A DNA stretch of 64,000 nucleotides from Lytechinus variegatus (taxonomy: Eukaryota > Echinodermata > Echinoidea > Temnopleuroida > Toxopneustidae): assembly GCF_018143015.1 (NCBI RefSeq), contig NC_054758.1, positions 7,611,501 to 7,675,500 of the forward strand, given 5' to 3'. Shown here in pieces: positions 23,081-36,266 of the stretch (the stretch's first letter is position 1; each line of letters begins with the position of its first letter). The position numbers were made by a program, and so were the translations under genes. The notes beneath the pieces are model-generated. The model saw nothing but the letters and a program-made list of their open reading frames with translations, was not told where the DNA came from and ran no database searches.

Positions 23081-25254
23081 CGTCTATCTTTTTGTTTTGA
23101 GAAGATGGTAAAGGTTAGGGCCTGCTGCTAGATTTTTAAGTTGCAGTCCAATGGTTACTTATAATAATCACTGGTCCAACTGTCTGCAGGTCTCAACAAA
23201 ATTGCACGGGGAAATCCAAAACGAGTGAAGATCTTAAGATTGTTTAAGTGTATGACGAGGGGTGTGTGGAAGAGCGCGAAAGAAACGGTGAGGAATAGTG
23301 CGAGTGTTTATTGCAATTAAATTTGCAATTAATTGTAAGACATATGATTAATTTGTAGATCCCAAATACATTTGCAATTATTGATGGCAAATTTCATGCA
23401 CCGCCCTATTCCCAATTACCGGGTTCCAATTAACGTTGTTACACTCACCGTGGGAAAAAATACTGTGTGCGTGGGTGGGTATGTGTGTAGTGCGCGTGTG
23501 TGTATGTTTATGTAATTTAGGGTTTTTTCAGACGTGTATCAATCAGATGACTATTTACGTCTTGGACCGACCTTTAACGTCACCATCCGAAAGACGTGTC
23601 CAGGGATCGAACCTATGCATCAATAATTAATTCCCCATATATCCTGGATATAGTAACAGGCGCTTCAATGCAATGAGCATGATGAATACATGTATTATCG
23701 AGGATGAAACCATGACAGTGATGAGAATAACTAGACAGCTTGTCTGAATAAATGAGGTTTTATTAATCATGTTCATATATCGAAACTTTAAAAACGAATT
23801 TACCCTACATGCCTTTACTCCACTTAGTCCAAAAACACTATGTACAATACATGAACATAACACTTTATGAAAACCAATAAAAACAGAAAAAAAATTATTT
23901 GAACATAACACTTTATGAAAACCAATAAAAACAAAAAAAAATACAAAAAACAGAAAAAAAATTGAACAATAATAACAATGACCATAATCATAATCATTAC
24001 AAAAAAATAGTAATCATAACACTAGTAACAATATTAACAATAAGACTTATAACAAAAACAATGATAAAACATGAATGATAACAACATTAATGATAGCAAG
24101 TTACTATAACAATAATAATAATGATAGTGTTGATAATGATATAATAATAATAATAATAATAATAACAATGATGAAAATAACGAATTCAATATCAGTGGGA
24201 AACTTGTAATCACAACAGCTTCTAAAAATAATACTTTAAGAATAAGCACACAATCTCTATTTGAAGACAATGAACTGAGTACAAAAATCAACACAAGTAA
24301 AATGACCATGACTTCTATTTCAGGCCTATTTGCGAAAATTGCAAGAACTATAATAACAAGATCTCCTAATAATACTTTTCATAATTAATAACAACAGTGT
24401 TAACATCAACGCAACAATTACAAAATATATAAAATATTCTTAATTATGTCGTCCAGAGAATAAGTACATTTTCGCCAAAATCCTATTTATCGATCGGTTT
24501 CATACTACGTTCCTTACATAAAAACAGTAGAAAATGGAATAGACTTTAGGTCTGAAGTTAAAATGAATGGGAAAAAATGAAAACATGAAACACTCATGAT
24601 AAAGCAAAATAAGAAGTGCATTTTCTATTCTATACAATGTTTGGCCACATTAAACAGAACATTTTGTATTGATACTACAATGAAGGAATTATGAAAAAAT
24701 AGTAATTTCGTAAAACTTCATATCAGATATAACTTCTATGACGAATAAAAAAACAAATGTATTTACAAAACATCAACAAAGAAATAAAGATTTACAAAAA
24801 AAACTTTATATCAGATACAAGTGCTGAAATTCTCTGACAAAATGAAAGCAATAGACTGTTGAGAATCATTAGAATATATAGTTTTGGTCAAATAAATTTG
24901 AGGTTAATATATTCTTTTGAAAGGCAAAAGTTCATGATGAAGAAAGAAATGACGATTACAACTCGGCTTTATAGACGCTAGATGAGGTGATGAATATATT
25001 GTATCCCTTCCGTTGTATATGTATTACTTTTAAGCATTTTTATATGTTTGTCTCTGGGGTTGTATATTAGGGCGTTTTTAGGCTTTATTTCATACAATGA
25101 CCTCCCTCCAAATTAAGGGGAAAAAATGGGAAAAACCCATTTGGATATTATCACGACATTTCCGGAAATTGATTGAATATGTCAGTGTACTTTCATAATG
25201 AAGAGTGGAAGCACTAATTTGGTGTGCTTTATACCGGCCAATTAATGTATCCCA
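23081..25254. other. Intergenic DNA downstream of gene B
   Basis: Holds a tRNA-like relic near 23560-23620 (CCAGGGATCGAACC), a 40-bp direct duplication at 23858-23940 (AACATAACACTTTATGAAAA) and an (ATA/ACA)n stretch at 23960-24170. No gene is supported. The first AATAAA downstream of gene B (minus) is near 25084-25089. Confidence 0.55.
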
Positions 25255-25480
25255 GCTGAGAAAACCCAATCCCAGTACGTTACTTTAAAAAGTGTTTACA
25301 ATATTGGGTAAAAAGCGAACAAATTTGATTGTGTGGTAAAACGATGAATTTTTCCATATATTCTGTTGGAATTTACACATGAAATACGCATTTTGCCTAA
25401 TATGGGACAAAATGTTTTCCCCAAAACATTTTTACCTTCTTTAAACAATATTGAACATAGTTTTACTCGTTTTGTTTTGT
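25255..25480. mobile_element. MITE family G, copy 1
   Basis: Shares the blocks CAATATTGGGTAAAAAG and ACGCATTTTGCCTAATATGG with copies at 35290-35500, 45959-46180 and 56893-57085. It lies immediately downstream of gene B. Non-coding. Confidence 0.6.
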
Positions 25481-25572
25481 GTTTCTTTGTTTACAATTAC
25501 TGTAACTTTATCAGATGCTTCCAACTATAAACGAGGTTGGATTAAACATTTACAAATAGAAACTGCATTGAC

Positions 25573-28500
25573 CTAGGCCTTGTATTGATACTGACAGATA
25601 AAGGTCATGTCAGTCTTATAGAATGACGTCACCCAGGTCATATCAGCCGTATTATCGAATGTATGGACCGCCTGGATATGAGCGTTTAGTTGAGGTTGAT
25701 CGACTTTCCATTTATTCCAATGGTTTGGTAGGAGAGGGGTTCCGTCAGCCCAGAAGTAGCTGTTAAATTAAAAACAATAAAACATCATGGTCAGATGATA
25801 ATGATTGACCTTGCGCTGACCTTATAAGGAGACAAACTGCACCTTCATAAAATAATGGGGAACATGGGGATGCGTGTTCTTATTTTTCTAACAAAAATAT
25901 CATTAGAATATTAAGCTTATGGTGGCAACCCCTGTAACTTTCCTTAAACGATATCTTAAAATGCAATCTTTTCACCGTTTCATCTTCAGATATTTTGAAA
26001 TCTATTTATTGTATTTTCTTTGTTAATTTGTGGCTGAAATTTTTTTTCGGAAATCAATAAATGAATGTATGAATGAATGAATAAAAATCCGCAAAGCGTA
26101 ATACGGTATAGAGTTGTCTCTTTTACAGAGTCATGAACTATCCCACTGAGTATTATATTTCGAGTCGCTGTCAGTAGGATGTTCCTGTCCCCGTCATAAA
26201 CTCTACATTATAGAGTTTTCTCAACGCGACGCAAAACGGATTTTAGAACACAGTAAAGCTATTGAAAATGCCTGTAAAATGACAAGAGCAACTGGAAGGT
26301 CTTTGTCGAAAATGGGTGGACCGGAACAGCAGTTCCGTCAAAAGTTTCGGAGCTGACGAAAATGCAAATACCTCGTTTTGTCCAGAGTCCAGGACGAAAC
26401 TGTTTTCTTGATTCAACAATTTTTTCCACAAAGACTTCTTGGTTACTCTTTGCCACAAAGGTCATTTGACCCTGGTGCTTTTATAGCTGCATGATTTGAC
26501 AATATATTTACTATGTTCTTGAATCCGGTTCCCTGTTAACTTGGTTAGAACTCGATTAAGAACTTTCCATAAAGTTGATTAAAAGTTGCATGTCAATAAT
26601 GTTAATCTTTTATTTATTTATTTATGTTTTTACTACAGTGCTACGAAAGATCAAGTGCCTGCTCATGTAACATACTTGTTGTTTGTCTTTTCGGAGAGTC
26701 CAAGCCATACTTTGTTGAGTCCACCTCCAGTGTAACGAAGCCAGTTGTGCTGAAAGCGATTATGTTGCATGTCTTTTGACGTCATCAGGTAGCCTTTCGG
26801 GGTCGTGCCATTGATGGCAGTATATTTATTACATTCTCTTTGTGCTTGGAGCCAGTTCATTCGTCGGTTGAAAAATCTGTAAGCGCCAAAGGAAAATGAA
26901 GCAAAGATTTTGTTTTTGAAAGTGCCATATATTATAAAGATATTTTTTTCACATAATTATTATGAAACATTCCAGAATAATGTACATTGCCTTTTCTAAA
27001 GAAAATTACCACAATACCGAGATAGTGAGTACTGTTTTAGTGTGTTTATTTCCAATTCGTCCAATTGCCAACTCGTCTGCTATCATTATTTTGGTATACC
27101 ATCAGTTCTTTCACGCACCACATGGTCTACTTTCATTTAGTCTAATGCCATTCCGTCTAAAGACATGTTGGTCCAATAGCCATTTAGTCTATATACTATT
27201 TGGTCTAATTAGACTAGAGCTGATCTTGTGCAAAATAATAGAAAATGAAATGGATATTACACCAACTGGTTATGAGACGAAATGGTCATATACGAAATGG
27301 TGACTAGACGAAGTGATGATTGGACCAAATGGTTATTGGACCAAACGGTTGTTATAAGAAATGTTGATGGACGGAATGGCATTACGCTACATGAAAGTAG
27401 ACCATGTGGTGAGTGGACGAGTTGGCAGTAGAAGAACTGGAAATTTATTTTTTTGTGCACTAGCAATTAATACGGTATACACACACTACGATATAGGGGT
27501 TCAAATGTGAACCATAATGGTTGGCACCTTCAAAGGTACAGTTGCCCATATTAAGCACCCCGAAGAGTGCAGAGTTGAACCATGTAATGAAGGTGCAAAA
27601 TTCAATCTTTTATAACATAAGGTATATTGCACCCTAAAGGTGCAAAATGAGCATTTATGGGTGCAAATTATAGTAAAAACAAAAGGTGTATTCCTGCATT
27701 TCTTCAACTTAGGGTGCAAGATTATACCTTTACATCGTAGTGTTTACAAGTCTTAATCATTTGGTGATGTCATAGACCTATACCACGAAGACTTACAGTT
27801 TTTTGGACTTTTAACCTCAAATTTGCCCTAATACTGATCACGATTGTATATGTCTTCATTGACAGTCTTTTCGACATTTCCAGAATCCTCTTCCGTCATC
27901 GTATCTTCAAACTTCTGAACTTGTATTATTGGTAGCAACATTGACCTCTTTCCATCTGTGCTCTTAAACTTATTGCAGTTCAAGATTACAGGATGTAAAG
28001 GAATTATCTCTTGCTGGTAGAAAGTAGCACACAGGGTGCAAAGGGGAACGAACGGCTGCATATAGGTCAGGTGGGTGTTTCATAAAACTGTCCGTAAGAT
28101 AAGAACGACTTTAAGAACGACTGGTGATCCTTTCGTTTGGTAAATGGTATACACCACAGGCGATGGTTTAGCGCGTAAAAAAAGGATCACCAGTCATTCT
28201 TAAAGTCGCTCTTACGAACAGCTTTACGAAACACCCACCAGGATTGAGTTGTTGAAACGAAATATTCGACGAAAATTAATGACACAGTAAATGTAATGTA
28301 GAATGCCCATTAAATAACAAAGCGCAATAGGGGGTCTTTGTCGAGAATTGATGAAATATAACAGCAACTTCATCTTAAGTTTCGGAGATGACGAAAACTG
28401 TAAATTGGTTGTTTTCCAGACTCTGGGATGAAACCGTTGTTTTGATTTTTCAATTTCCGACAAAGAGTATTTGGTTGTTTATTGTCGTGAATGGACTTTG

Positions 28501-31500
28501 ACAATGTTTTCTCTATGTTCTTGAATCCGTCATACAACGTCGAGTAAAATCTCCCGAATATAAACCTTGTAATACTGTCCATTGTCCATTGTAAAATATG
28601 TATATGTTGTTTCCATCGTTGCAGGGCCTCTTTGTAAATCAGTTTTATAACTGAAAGGGCTACCTGCGTGAATTAAACTGAAATGAATAAATGAATACTA
28701 AGAATCTTTAGTTCTTGCTAATACTTTGAGGGGAAGAGAGAGAGAGAGAGAGAGTGCAGTGAGGAGCATTTGGGGTAATGAGGCATCAATTTAAAGGGGG
28801 CAGACATAGCGTACGGGTATTTTTAATAACCTCCTACCCCTCCCTAGTTTCGTGAAATATTTTGACATAATATTAGAAAATTGACATTATATTCCGACTC
28901 TCTCCCTTTCCTTTTCTGTCTTCTATCTCCTCTTCTTGATAGTTCAAATTTTGGTAGTCCATGCTCTAACACCCCCCTCCATTTATGTACGCCAGTGGTA
29001 GGGAGAAAGATGCCAGTAAAAAAATGATAACATAATTTGAAAATTTCGCGCCAAATCCGTTTGAAGGTGAATATAATGCATCAAAACAAGTCTTTATACT
29101 GGGCTTTCAAAGTGACAATTATTACAAAGCTCTGTCGATGGCGTGCTCATTCGCATGGTCACGCTTAAAATCGCTTGATTTCGCGCGCCTATGATACGGA
29201 TCCAGTGTTTACAGGTGTCTCGAGCCTAATTTCAACAGAAAGGCAAAAGAATAATCATTCGACCTAACCCATGCCTAGATTTTTAAATTTGATATCTCCG
29301 ATTGACAAAAGTGTATGCGCGTGATTCGCCATCTAACACTGATTCTAGGAAGGGCAAGGGCACTCACGGAACTTCTTTTGTCAGTTTGTCCAAATGGGGA
29401 AGAAATATTGCTTGGATTTTGGAACTATTTGACTGGCGGAAGAATTGGGCCTGTTTTACCGTTTCTGGAGATGAAAGAGATCTCGCCAGGAGATGTTTTC
29501 ATGACTGTTTATATCGAAATGAACCTGTCGACGTACCCTTTTATAGCCAGATAGAAATATCAGATATATTTACCATCCACTGGTATAAGCATTAGGCGCT
29601 CCTATTTCATCATTATGTGATTTTTAAGTGCTATTTTAACACAATGGAAAATGATAATAATCACCAACAGTACGTGTAAAATTAAACATTTATTTGAAAG
29701 AAATGTAACCTGTAAAGATGGTGATTAAGGGATGCAGTATGTTTATGTACCGGGAATTGAAAATCGTCAATTTTTCTGAAGCTTATTTTACACCCGGGAT
29801 CAATGAAATTTGAGTGTTATGCATGTTAGGCTTTTCTCTTTTCAGTCAAATCAACTTTTTGTTGTTGGGATGGACTTAAAAAGGTCAATCTTTTTTGCTC
29901 ACATTAAATCAAATTAAAACAATTAAGTGTTTCACTTACATGCCAAACGCCATGCTCTCATAAGAAATCGACTTGTCACATTGACATTGTGCGAAATATA
30001 CTAGTTCCCAACTTTTAGCCCCAGAATTCAAATTTTCCCCGTAATGGCCTTGTCTATAAACGTAGGCTACGAGAAATAGAGAAATGAGGATAAAACACTA
30101 TTTAAAAAAAAGTCTCGCGTCAGCACGAAACCGATTATTCATTTGCAAGTTTTGGAGGAGATTATCTCTCTGTTTTTACTTCCGTCCTGCTAGACTAGTG
30201 ATTTCCTCGTTCTGGAAACTATCGTATCATTTTGAGGACACGGATAGTCTGGCTAAAGTAAAGGCGCATTTCGACAACCAAATGAAAATAAAATATACTA
30301 AAAAAAATTATAATTAACGAAATCCTTAACATCCATTCAATATTTTAACAAATGTTTAGCCTATGCAAGTTTTGTTAATTTAAATGTATACATTGCGGGA
30401 GGGTGCGAGAGGCATAGCTTCAGAAAAATTGTTTATTTTCTAATTCCCGGTACATTTACAATATTGCAGCCCTTAATCGCCCTCTTTACAGGTTACATTT
30501 CTTTCAAATAAAGGTTTAATTTCACATGTACTCCAGGTGATTATTATTATTATTTTCCCATTGTATAATCTTGAGCAAAATGAAACGTATCAACGTAGAG
30601 GGCACTAAAATAGTGGGGAACGCATTTCTTTACTCTTTGAAATCGACAGTGCATACTTACATTACACGAGTATAACCTAAAATATTGATCGAATTCATGA
30701 AGATGAACGAAAATAAACTTGAAAAAAACAAATAAAATGCTGGGATATTGTATTGGATCATTAACATTGCATAAACCGGGTCGTGTGGTCCAGTGGTTAG
30801 AGCATTGGACTCATAATCGCAAGGTTGTGAGTTCGAATCCCAACTCTGCCATTGTCTCCACTTTTATAAAAAGGCCCAAGAGTGATATCTGTCGTCTATT
30901 ACGTCAGCCACTATGACTGATAAACCTAGACGTAAAATGTTTCCAAGGTAATTGGTTATATACACTGTGAAAAAATTGGGCAATATTTTACCCAATATTT
31001 TGCCCAACGTTGGGCCGATAGTCAACCCTACCAACTACTGGGCAATATTTTACCCAACGTTGTTGGGGCATTAATGTGCCCAACTGTTGGGTAATATTTT
31101 GAACTACATTTTGGGGGACATTAATTTGCCCAACTTTTTAATAAAGTTATTAACCCAACATCTGGGCAAGGCCTTTAATAATCACCAAGAAAAATGGCAT
31201 AATTTTACTAAGTTGTTGAGTTATTATGATCCCTCCCTGCAATCAATAATACTATTTGTTGGGCATTTTTCATTTGCTTTACACAACAAATGGTCATTAC
31301 TTGACTGGGGTTTTGATGTCGATCCGGAGACCTTATCCGAAAGTGCTTTGCATGCACAATAACGCTGCATACAAGTGCAAGTGCATATCTCAAGTGAGTG
31401 AAGCAAAAACAAAACAGCGTCAGATATATGTCATGTATGTAGGCCTATTCTTACAAATTCCTTACAAATTATGCTTAACGTAAAGTCCAAAATAAAAAAA

Positions 31501-34500
31501 ATAAAAAAAACGTTTAAGCAACTCATCTATGAAAGATTCAGCGAGGCTCCCCAGCCCCCAGTCATCTAGAAGCTCCTCCATATCTTATCGACCGTGTGTA
31601 GCATGCTGCAAGCGCAACTCGTGATCGTAAAGTTTCGCAACATTTACCACTCAGCAGGGCAATTACTAGCCCAACAATTGGACATCTGTATTTTGGCAGC
31701 GGCAGAGTAAAAATTTGCCTAAGTATTGGGCACATAATGCCCAACAAAACAATAACCAACGTATATATTACCCAACAAAAAAATGACCAACGTAAATTTA
31801 CTCTTTTTTTTCACAGTGTACCAGCTTGGCGTTTACCAGCAAAAAATGCTGTCCTGCCGAGTTCCTACGGGAGTTACCACAAACAGAAACAGAAACAGAA
31901 TATTATTATAGTCCGTAAATTTATACCGGAGTCAGTTGAAGTATATACATTATGCAACACACACTCAACTTGTATTGTGGTTTGATGTGCAATGTTACCG
32001 GTAAACAGGATGCGACAGTTCAGTTGAGCCCCTAAGCCAAGAACCATGCTAAGATTATCAAATATAGATTGCCCTTAAATCACCCAAAAGCCTTTAATCA
32101 CCTTTAATCATAACCGTAGTGTACGCCTATTCTGTACTCTGCACAGTAGCACATAAAATGGGTGTGGCTCATAAGATACATGTACACCCCTATTCATATA
32201 CCCGTGGTCGTATATCCATATGCACCCCTATGCCTCGACCCGTGTTCAGAACCTAGTATTCTTATTAAATATGCCAATTATTCTTTTTTCATTTTTAACA
32301 TTAACTTTACAATATTTTTCCTCATTTTTCTCTGATGGGGGTTTCATAAAGTTGTTCCAAAGTTACGAGTGACTTTACCTAGTTTACGAATTACTGGTGA
32401 CACTTTCTTGAGAGTAACCTATCAGCAATGATACATTAATGTAGGGTATATTATTTACCACAAGAAAGGATCACCAGTTGTGCGTAAAGCCATTCATAAC
32501 ATATGGACAGCTTCTACACGGTCGCATTGCACAAGTTTAACCTAACAGGAGTTGAATTGAATCCATGAGGAAACATTAATGAAAATCAATTTGAATTAAA
32601 TCAGAAACAGTGGGGATAATTATTATGAATCGATGATATTGTATTTCCCAGTCCTAAAAGCTTAGTTTACTGGGATGATTGTTTAATCTTTGTGGTTTAT
32701 CTAGGGATGTGGTATAACCCCGTGGCATCTGGTAACCCGGTAGTATCATTATATTAACACATTATAACCAAATTAACTCTGTAAAAGAAGAAGATTCACT
32801 GTAATCGAAAAGGCTTTCATAACCTAAAAGCATTTGGGATACATTTGCCTTGTTCTCTACATAACGAGATATTAATTTTGAGAATTAGGCATAATATTCA
32901 ATGGTTTCCCGCGCTCTTCAAATAAATAGATAAAACGTATTCCTAGCCTTGGGAAGCGAGGGTGCTAGTGGTACTGATGAACCCGCTTTGCTAGGGTGCT
33001 GTGTATATCATCCACCATTGACAGCACCCCCTGGAAATGAAGTTGGTGTGTTAAAATGTACAATTTACACCAAAATCACAAATTTTCCTTGTTCATGAAG
33101 AAAAAAACTCTCAAAAAATTATTCCCAGGGCCCTGTCCCTAGCATGTCTGGTGGTGATAATAAGGACTCGCTTTTTACTTATTTTTTTGTAGGAACGCCG
33201 TCTTATTATGTCTTCAGTAGCACAGTCACTAATCTCAGCACGTCCGTGTTTTTTTCATGTTGTGTTAAGCTAGAGAACAGACGTACTTCGCATGACGCGG
33301 CTTCCTGCGGGATCACACAAACCAAGCAACCTCAACATTATTATTCCTTTCTAAAGTTTGTTTCGAACAAATCATGTGTTGTTCAATCATAGTTATATTC
33401 TAAATATGAATGTAACGGTATATGGTGGCTCGCAAATGATTATCTTGAATTAGATAATGGAGCATTAAACACATGGCGGAATGGGGCCCTTCAAATGATC
33501 TATGGATTTCCTATTAATTAGTGATGTTGCAGACTTCGGAAGAAATGGATTTATGTTACAGAAGAAGAAACATTACTCAGTTTTCATTTTATCAGCATAT
33601 ATTCGCTTTCATTTCTGCATGATTGTCTTTCTTGCTTTAGTATCTCCCAATTAATTTTCTTAATTCAATATATTTTATAGTTCGTTTTATTATCTATAAA
33701 GTCATTTAATATTAGCTTGTACATATTCAATCTGCATTTATTTGTTTTTCATTTTAAAGGGGAGTTCACCCTTCAAGGTTATTGTAACAATATCAAGAAA
33801 ATATATATAGGCTATATAGTAGTGAAGGCCTTAGCAAAATTCATCGAAGAATAAAAATGTTATTAGAATTTTATTTCCTTAATTTGTGATGTCATTTGCC
33901 AGAGCAACTTTCCCACAAATCGTATTTAAATAAATCAACGAAATGTCATTTTCTCAGAAAATTGAAATTTGTATTGTCAATGCCTTGAGTATTATCACCA
34001 AAGACAAATCATTTCACATACTCTCCTGAAAAACCTTTAAAAATGAGTAATTAAAGTTTAAAATTTATGAAATCATGTTACATTACATATGAAGCAGCTG
34101 CCATTGTCATAATATATAAAATTGTAATGTTTCATATTTGGCTCCTTTGAAAATGTAAAGAAAAAAACGATACAAAAATACGACTGACTACAGTTTTCAT
34201 GTGTAAAATCATTTTTCAGTATGAAAAATAAGAATTAAAATTATGATTTAAATAAAAAAGAAAGGTGGGGGAAATGAGATCATCAACCCACATTGCATAT
34301 TATGACGGTATGTTTTTTTTTTACAAAATATTGTTAAGAATCATAATTCATTGTTTTTTTTTTATCAAATTTTGATTGTTTTTTCGGTTCCATTGCACTT
34401 TGCTCCGGTGAAATTGCTCCGATGGGATATGTACACGTTAAGCCAAACATAAATCTAACCTTATTAACAAAATAAACCCTAATCGCAATCTTTACATTAT

Positions 34501-36266
34501 TTTCGAAAAGCTTTATAATCCTAATCCTATGCCCTCTGAGATATTTAGACCAAATGTTGTGTCACCATTTTATCAGCGTTTTGCTCATTGAATTTTACTT
34601 TTTTTTTAAATATCAACTTCAGACAGGAGTAGGAACTAAGGGGTGGTATGCGTCGGAGGGTGGTCACTTTTCCTTGAATATCGTTGAAGCCAATGAATGG
34701 GATGCCACCACCTATTGAAATTTTGCATTATAATTCGTTGCATTTAACTGGAATTAGGTAAATTATTGTACAAATGTGTTAGCTCTTGCACGGTCCTATA
34801 TTTTTTTCAGATACTTTCAATCTTGGATAAATTCGTCATGCTGTAAATCTATACAGATAATATGATGATAATGATGGTTAAATTAACCTGATTCAAGAAC
34901 CGTATAAATGACCCCTCCCCCCCAAAAAAAAATAAATAAATAATAAAAAAAAAACACGAGCTGGCCAGACGTGGCCTATGAGTCAAAATTACCAATAAGC
35001 TGCGAGCGAGCAAAACTTGTTTTTTAACGAAATCTAATTTTTGTGACAGGAATTGACATTATAGTTTGAAAATCGTACATGTATCATATTCTTCACCCTT
35101 TTTCCCCTTTTATTCTTGGTATTGAAATGGGGGCCCAACCACTAACTGTACGCCAGTGCCTGGTCCTGATGTTAGCCAAGAATATGCTTTCTCAATTAAT
35201 GATTAAGAAGGCAGGATTAAAGTTAATGTTTTTAGGTAAAAATGTAAATTGCTTAATTGCTGTTTTCGTTAATCATTTTCCAATTACTTGCACCATACAA
35301 AAGATTTACCCAATATTGAGTAAATGGGTAATATGTATGTATTGGGGGGTAATATGATACCTAACACTGTGTGAATTTTATCCAATATTTGCATAGGAAT
35401 TTCGTCATAAAATATGCACTTTGCCCCCGTTATGGGAAAGAAATCTTACCAAGAGCATCTTTTACAAAATAGTGGGTAAATTCTAACTCCACCCTTTTCT
35501 AGAGGCATCGCCGCGTGTGTCTAGACCTTTAGACAACCAAAAGCTAAAGGTGACTACATTTTATTCCCAATTTACACGACCCAGAACTTTCAAGTTGTAC
35601 ATCTCTTTTTTCCTTCTTCCCTTATCTTCCTCTTTTTTAATTCCTTTTCTTCTTTGAAAGTAAGATTTATGAATCAATCTACGAAAACAAAATATTTATA
35701 TGACTTGAAACGTATTTGTTCAAAATCAAGGAAGAACCTTTTCTGCTTTCTTATTTCATTTGTGCGTTTTTTCATAGCAGTTCGAAGTGTTACAAATTTA
35801 GTAAAAAAAAAGAAAGAAAAGGTATTCAACCAATTACAGAATCTTTGCATTTTTACTAGGTAATTCTTCGTTTTCTTTAAGGTTAAATCTGTTTAATCTC
35901 CTGCAATAAATAAGTTGGTAAATAAATGAATAAATAAATGAATGAAACAATGAAAAAATGAATAGATAAAATACATAGATAAATGAATGAATAAATAAAA
36001 TTGATTAAAATATATATAAATAAATATAAATGATAAATTAACAAATGGATGAATGGATTCATAAATCAATGAATGAAAATCATAGGGCCGAGATCGCCCC
36101 TATTGCGCCCCAATAGTTCCCTCCATACTCACTTGTAACAGTATTTACCGAAGTTAGACCATCCTGGGATACATCCTTCCATGGGAAAGGTTCCTGGTTC
36201 GAATCCCTGGCCACAAACCTCCGTTAATACCACAAGAAGACAAGCCATGCACAGTAATCGCCTCAT
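25573..36266 (-). CDS. Gene B: short secreted C-type lectin-like protein (spicule-matrix type), 173 aa
   Basis: Minus-strand exons: 36133-36266, 26676-26876 and 25573-25759. Both introns are phase 2 with GT/AG ends; total 522 nt. I chose the ATG at 36266 rather than the in-frame ATG at 36320 because it gives a clean signal peptide (residues 1-19, MRRLLCMACL...EVCG). Only about a dozen residues separate it from the CTLD, which starts at Cys32 (GCIPGWSNFG). Cysteines are at 32, 43, 60 and 167. The exon 2 block HNRFQHNWLRYTGGG and the exon 3 blocks YFWADGTP, DQPQ and WVTS are shared with genes A and D. The stop follows directly after FICQYQYKA, so there is no repeat tail. This is the bare version of the family. 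It is probably secreted, and a role in the biomineral matrix is inferred from family and neighbours rather than shown here. Confidence 0.86.
26222..26470. mobile_element. Fold-back repeat family F, copy 2
   Basis: Blocks AAATGACAAGAGCAACTGG, GGAACAGCAGTTCCGTC and CGGAGCTGACGAAAATG match family F. It sits inside intron 2 of gene B, so overlapping ORFs are not exons. Confidence 0.65.
27049..27446. mobile_element. Fold-back element family U, uninterrupted copy
   Basis: Ends TTCCAATTCGTCCAATTGCC and its approximate inverse GGCAGTAGAAGAACTGGAAA. The interior is degenerate GTCTAATGCCATTCCGTCTA and TAGACGAAATGG motifs in opposite orientations. It serves as reference for the split copy at 57816-59845 and lies in intron 1 of gene B. 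Confidence 0.8.
27483..27743. mobile_element. MITE with ACACTACGAT inverted ends
   Basis: Left end ACACTACGATATAGG, right end inverse CCTTTACATCGTAGTGT. The interior is rich in GGTGCAA and GCACCTT motifs. Similar GGTGCAA-type sequence occurs at about 36910-37230. Confidence 0.75.
28070..28239. mobile_element. Fold-back MITE, family H, copy 2
   Basis: Same layout as 7097-7271. The outer ends read GGTGGGTGTTTCATAAA and TTTACGAAACACCCACC, and the centre GGTATACACC is shared. It lies in intron 1 of gene B. Confidence 0.8.
28255..28565. mobile_element. Fold-back repeat family F, copy 3
   Basis: Blocks GTTTCGGAGATGACGAAAA and TATGTTCTTGAATCCGTC match family F. It lies in intron 1 of gene B. Confidence 0.6.
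29302..29595 (+). other. 97-codon ORF of unknown status beside the long-TIR element
   Basis: Two overlapping frames are open here (97 and 79 codons), unusual for this AT-rich intron. The peptide (KGKGTHGTSFVSLSKWGRN...) shows no domain I know. It could be a transposon relic. It has no splice or promoter support. Confidence 0.12.
29641..30563. mobile_element. Non-autonomous DNA transposon with ~130-bp inverted ends
   Basis: Long inverted arms, 29641-29770 and about 30434-30563, share ACAATGG...AATCACC and AAAGAAATGTAACCTGTAAA at high similarity. The 660-bp interior has one 77-codon plus-strand ORF (30084-30317) that I cannot assign. It lies in intron 1 of gene B. Confidence 0.8.
30778..31900 (+). 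mobile_element. tRNA-Met-like SINE family A, copy 1, split by a DNA element
   Basis: The head at 30778-30851 has A box TGGTCCAGTGG, anticodon-loop CTCATAA and B box GAGTTCGAATCCC. The body runs to 30962 and resumes at 31821 (CCAGCTTGGCGTTTACCAGC), ending in an (AAACAG)n tail near 31900. The intact copy at 57086-57341 shows the two parts are contiguous when uninterrupted. Confidence 0.92.
30963..31818. mobile_element. 856-bp TA-inserting element inside the SINE (Tc1/mariner-like MITE)
   Basis: The 13-bp ends CACTGTGAAAAAA and TTTTTTCACAGTG are perfectly inverted and flanked by a duplicated TA (30961-30962 and 31819-31820). The intact SINE has a single TA at that position. The interior is rich in TTGGGCAATATTTTACCCAA motifs and has no transposase. 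Confidence 0.9.
32335..32520. mobile_element. Fold-back MITE, family H, copy 3 (diverged)
   Basis: The left arm GGTTTCATAAAGTTGTTCC and a degraded right arm around ATCACCAGTTGTGCGTAAAG match family H at lower similarity, so it is probably the oldest copy in the window. It lies in intron 1 of gene B. Confidence 0.6.
32521..35289 (-). other. Part of intron 1 of gene B, no gene
   Basis: AT-rich with A-rich and C-rich runs near 34916-34955 and scattered GCGAGCGAGC near 35002. No exon is supported. Confidence 0.55.
35290..35500. mobile_element. MITE family G, copy 2
   Basis: Blocks TACCCAATATTGAGTAAATG and TATGCACTTTGCCCCCGTTA match the family. It lies in intron 1 of gene B. Confidence 0.6.
35890..36085. 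repeat. (AATAAATGAATG)n degenerate microsatellite
   Basis: A-rich tetranucleotide run (AATA/AATG) just inside intron 1 of gene B, ending about 50 bp from the exon 1 donor. Confidence 0.75.

Noticed and set aside
30778-30851. Possible functional tRNA-Met gene
   Set aside because: The tRNA-like part is the 5' head of a SINE present three times with the same body; it is not an isolated tRNA gene.
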